Assembly (NCBI GenBank): GCA_964385715.1
Contig: CAYLRE010000014.1
Span: forward strand, 1-34,675
DNA: 34,675 nt
Reading direction: 5' to 3'
From: MB-PLM-2 sp964385715
Lineage (GTDB): Bacteria > Planctomycetota > Planctomycetia > Pirellulales > UBA7805
Shown: positions 33,155-34,675 of the stretch, piece after piece
Layout of the letters: every line of letters begins with the position of its first letter
Position numbering within the stretch: position 1 is the stretch's first letter
Notes under the pieces: model-generated
Database searches by the model: none
The model's input: the letters and a program-made list of their open reading frames with translations, nothing else
What the model was told of the DNA's origin: nothing
Position numbers and translations under genes: made by a program

Positions 33155-33186
33155 AGCCAGTGGCACCCTCAAGTCTCAGGCCTGAG
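33155..33186. repeat. Repeat copy plus 12-base palindrome
   Basis: AGCCAGTGGCACCCT at 33155-33169 recurs exactly at 33371-33385, where it is part of a hairpin. Just downstream CTCAGGCCTGAG (33175-33186) is a perfect 12-base palindrome flanked by the direct repeat CAAGTCT. Confidence 0.45.
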
Positions 33187-33240
33187 GTCTCAAGTCTATC
33201 TAACCAAGTTGTCAAAGAACGGAATATTGTTGAATCGCAG

Positions 33241-33260
33241 GGTGCGTTTCGGCACGCACC
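33241..33260. repeat. GGTGCGT palindromic repeat, copy 1
   Basis: GGTGCGT (33241-33247) pairs with ACGCACC (33254-33260), followed by AAAATGTCCA. A second copy with the same arms and a similar tail (ACAATGTCCA) lies at 34258-34277, so the tail belongs to the element. Confidence 0.5.
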
Positions 33261-33286
33261 AAAATGTCCATCGTCACTCTAAATCC

Positions 33287-33348
33287 AACCCGAAGCGTCA
33301 GCGAGGGACCATGCCGTTTGGTCGTGTCCCTCGCTCACGCTTCGGGTT
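33287..33348. repeat. Large palindromic repeat (REP-like) with 23-base arms
   Basis: The left arm (33287-33309, beginning AACCCGAAGCGT) and the right arm (33326-33348, ending ACGCTTCGGGTT) are complementary over 23 bases with one mismatch. The loop has 16 bases. I recall this element as a high-copy intergenic repeat of Pirellulales. Automatic annotation often mistranslates it into spurious small proteins. Confidence 0.7.
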
Positions 33349-33361
33349 AATTATTGCCCGG

Positions 33362-33378
33362 CACTGGCGAAGCCAGTG
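33362..33378. repeat. Short hairpin repeat sharing 15 bases with 33155-33169
   Basis: CACTGGC and GCCAGTG (33362-33368 and 33372-33378) form a perfect stem around GAA. The right part extends into the 15-base sequence shared with 33155-33169. From 33386 to 33653 no gene is visible. Confidence 0.5.
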
Positions 33379-33653
33379 GCACCCTTTGAACGCACAAAAA
33401 ACACCCTATCACACCTACCGGGTTCAAAACAAACAAAAAGGCGGTCCGCCGCACCTTCTGGTTCTGCCAGCATGCGGAACAGAAGGCGAACATGTTTCGA
33501 ACAAACATCGAACATTTCCGCAGAGCTAACAAACAGGCACAACATACGACCACCAGAAACTGCGAATCGGATTAGTGCCTTGGAGATGACTCTTCTCCTC
33601 CATCCTTCTATCCTGTCTACGTCATTACCACACTCGTAATCTTACTCACGCCC

Positions 33654-34061
33654 ATGACACCACAAACCCATACCCGTGTGTATCGCGCGCTGGACATCGC
33701 CGTCACGATCCTCAGTTTTCTGGTGCTCGTCGGTATCGGCCTGGCACTGGCCGGCGTGAACGTATTCGCTCGGCGCGGATGGTTCGACCTCGTGCACAGC
33801 CTGATCGAGAAGTACAGTTTTATCGGCGTCGCCGTTGGTCTGATTGTGGCGATGGCCGTTCTGCGTTTCCTAATGTTATTCATCTGGGGCCGCATCCGGC
33901 CGGCGTGCGAGCGGTGCTCCTCTTCCATGCGGGTGGTCGACAAGAAACCGATCACCTACGAATGCAGCGGCTGCACCAACCGCATCCGCACCAAGGCGAG
34001 CCTGGCTAGCCCCGGCGGTTCTGGTGACATCGGCAGTTCGATTGATTGCGGGATGGACTAG
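33654..34061 (+). CDS. Hypothetical membrane protein with C-terminal zinc ribbon
   Basis: Not a family I can name. The 135-residue protein has two membrane helices (about 13-34 and 55-78) joined by a short loop, followed by a small zinc ribbon: Cys85-Glu-Arg-Cys88 and Cys104-Ser-Gly-Cys107, with a basic stretch (NRIRTK) after it. A Gly/Ser-rich tail ends the protein. Both ends, including the ribbon, should be cytoplasmic. The layout mirrors the protein at 8853-9524, where the ribbon comes first; no clear sequence similarity joins them beyond that. No good ribosome site precedes the ATG at 33654. A hairpin follows the stop at 34070. Confidence 0.62.
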   Translation: MTPQTHTRVYRALDIAVTILSFLVLVGIGLALAGVNVFARRGWFDLVHSLIEKYSFIGVAVGLIVAMAVLRFLMLFIWGRIRPACERCSSSMRVVDKKPITYECSGCTNRIRTKASLASPGGSGDIGSSIDCGMD

Positions 34062-34069
34062 AGGGCACA

Positions 34070-34087
34070 TGCGGGCACTATCCCGCA
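34070..34087 (+). terminator. Weak terminator-like hairpin
   Basis: TGCGGG (34070-34075) pairs with CCCGCA (34082-34087) nine bases after the stop of the zinc-ribbon protein gene, followed by a pyrimidine-rich stretch (CTTCCTGACTTTCTTT). It could end that transcript. Confidence 0.4.
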
Positions 34088-34109
34088 CCCGCAACTTCCT
34101 GACTTTCTT

Positions 34110-34157
34110 TGACAGGATCACAGGATCGACGAGATGAAACATCCTGCTTTCCTGTCA
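34110..34157. repeat. Two-tier stem-loop, REP-like
   Basis: TGACAGGA (34110-34117) pairs with TCCTGTCA (34150-34157), and inside it CAGGAT (34121-34126) with ATCCTG (34141-34146). The two stems are separated by a symmetric 3x3 internal loop, and the hairpin loop has 14 bases. The rest of 34158-34257 shows no gene. Confidence 0.5.
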
Positions 34158-34257
34158 TTCCTTCCTAGTCCTGTCCAATATCATGAGGCGTTGCTTCTAG
34201 AATTCATCACTTTGGTCCGCATTCGTCATAGATCGTAGTGCACCACCTTTTTTCTAT

Positions 34258-34277
34258 GGTGCGTGCCAGCACGCACC
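34258..34277. repeat. GGTGCGT palindromic repeat, copy 2
   Basis: GGTGCGTGC (34258-34266) pairs perfectly with GCACGCACC (34269-34277) around CA. The tail CTACAATGTCCA continues the similarity to copy 1 at 33241. The element ends right at the start of the next gene. Confidence 0.55.
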
Positions 34278-34291
34278 CTACAATGTCCACC

Positions 34292-34675
34292 ATGCCGATC
34301 ACACTTGCCTCCATCCCCAGCGCACTCGAAACCCGCGAGGGATTGCCGCGCCCCGACTGGGAAATCATCGCCGCTTGGGTTGAAGCCCATGTGGCGGAAG
34401 CGGAATACGAGAGCACCTGGTCGAACTTGGCCCGCGACTGGTGCGACACGCTCGCCGCTGCGCTACCTTCTGGCTATGCGCGAAGCGAGTCGGACAACTT
34501 CCTGATGCTCGCCAACGGGGACGGGAAATTCGCCGAACGCCAGCTCGCTTGGTGCGAACACGCAAGAAGAAAAATCCTCGACACGCTCCCCGGCGTCGCT
34601 CGCGACGAGGGCTACAACGATGGCGGCTACGGCAAGCATGTCGTCTTCTGTTTCTACACAGAAGAATATTACACC
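34292..34675 (+). CDS. Unrecognised protein, N-terminal 128 residues; runs off the window end
   Basis: The frame is open to the last base, so the gene is partial. The product begins MPITLASIPSALETREG and continues DWEIIAAWVEAHVAEAEY, a run of probable helices, then RSESDNFLMLAN, LAWCEHARRKILDTLPGVA and GGYGKHVVFCFYTEEYYT. The last segment resembles planctomycete hypothetical proteins that go on to a metallopeptidase-like part, but this is recollection only. No signal peptide or membrane helix is seen in the visible part. ATG 34292 is chosen over the in-frame ATG 34283 because the latter lies in the tail of the repeat element. There is no clear ribosome site. Confidence 0.6.
   Translation, partial: MPITLASIPSALETREGLPRPDWEIIAAWVEAHVAEAEYESTWSNLARDWCDTLAAALPSGYARSESDNFLMLANGDGKFAERQLAWCEHARRKILDTLPGVARDEGYNDGGYGKHVVFCFYTEEYYT

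Noticed and set aside
33209..33529. Possible 106-residue protein on the plus strand
   Set aside because: Most of it is translation of the palindromic repeat at 33287-33348 and its neighbours, a known source of spurious planctomycete proteins; no ribosome site and no domain.

Overview
The window is chromosomal DNA of a planctomycete, most likely a member of the Pirellulales. By eye it is about 60% G+C. Three things point there: a SigA/RpoD of planctomycete type, a pair of membrane-anchored prenyltransferase/squalene-oxidase-repeat proteins of the kind abundant in this phylum, and a family of palindromic intergenic repeats (around 33287-33348) that I recall from Pirellulales genomes. No phage, transposase, integrase, CRISPR or rRNA was seen. 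The coding set is housekeeping and metabolic, with almost no sign of recent transfer.

Layout. 1-2242 (+): the end of lpxK (lipid A kinase), then a divergent NeuC/WecB-like epimerase homologue. 2268-4908 (-): a small BON-domain protein, adenylylsulfate kinase (CysC) and an acyl-CoA dehydrogenase-like flavoprotein. 5379-9524 (+): alpha-glucan phosphorylase, a deoxyhypusine-synthase-like enzyme and a zinc-ribbon membrane protein. 9556-10977 (-): cardiolipin synthase. 11316-14869 (+): aldo/keto reductase, a small helix-turn-helix protein, a GlmU-like sugar nucleotidyltransferase/acetyltransferase and MetF. 15024-16652 (-): the primary sigma factor. 16967-21315 (+): a four-gene acyl-CoA module (MCC-like carboxyltransferase, AtuA, AtuA-associated small protein, crotonase), probably for leucine, isoprenoid or related branched acyl-CoA breakdown. 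21392-22141 (-): a HisA/HisF-related barrel protein. 22285-22809 (+): an orphan FliL-like protein. 22929-26295 (-): two tandem paralogues with a TonB-like N-terminal anchor and an alpha/alpha-toroid. 27063-30469 (+): ribosomal protein L33 (54 codons), RecJ, isoaspartyl methyltransferase and a cyclophilin. 30646-32586 (+): a GAF/AAA+/Fis sigma-54 activator behind a good sigma-70 promoter. 32695-32767: tRNA-Lys(CTT) with its own promoter. 32768-33653: a gene-free block packed with palindromic repeats. 33654-34675 (+): a second zinc-ribbon membrane protein and the start of an unrecognised gene.

The most interesting item is the toroid pair. Each protein has a single N-terminal membrane helix with the Ser-x3-His spacing that TonB uses to contact ExbB/ExbD, then a Pro/acid-rich linker, but a terpenoid-cyclase-like toroid replaces the TonB C-terminal domain. 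A FliL-like protein, from a family that contacts MotAB stators, lies beside them. This suggests, without proving, an energised cell-envelope device. Second are a deoxyhypusine-synthase-like enzyme that keeps the catalytic lysine but has changed substrate-pocket residues, and an array of four related GTGCG boxes between cls and the aldo/keto reductase gene.
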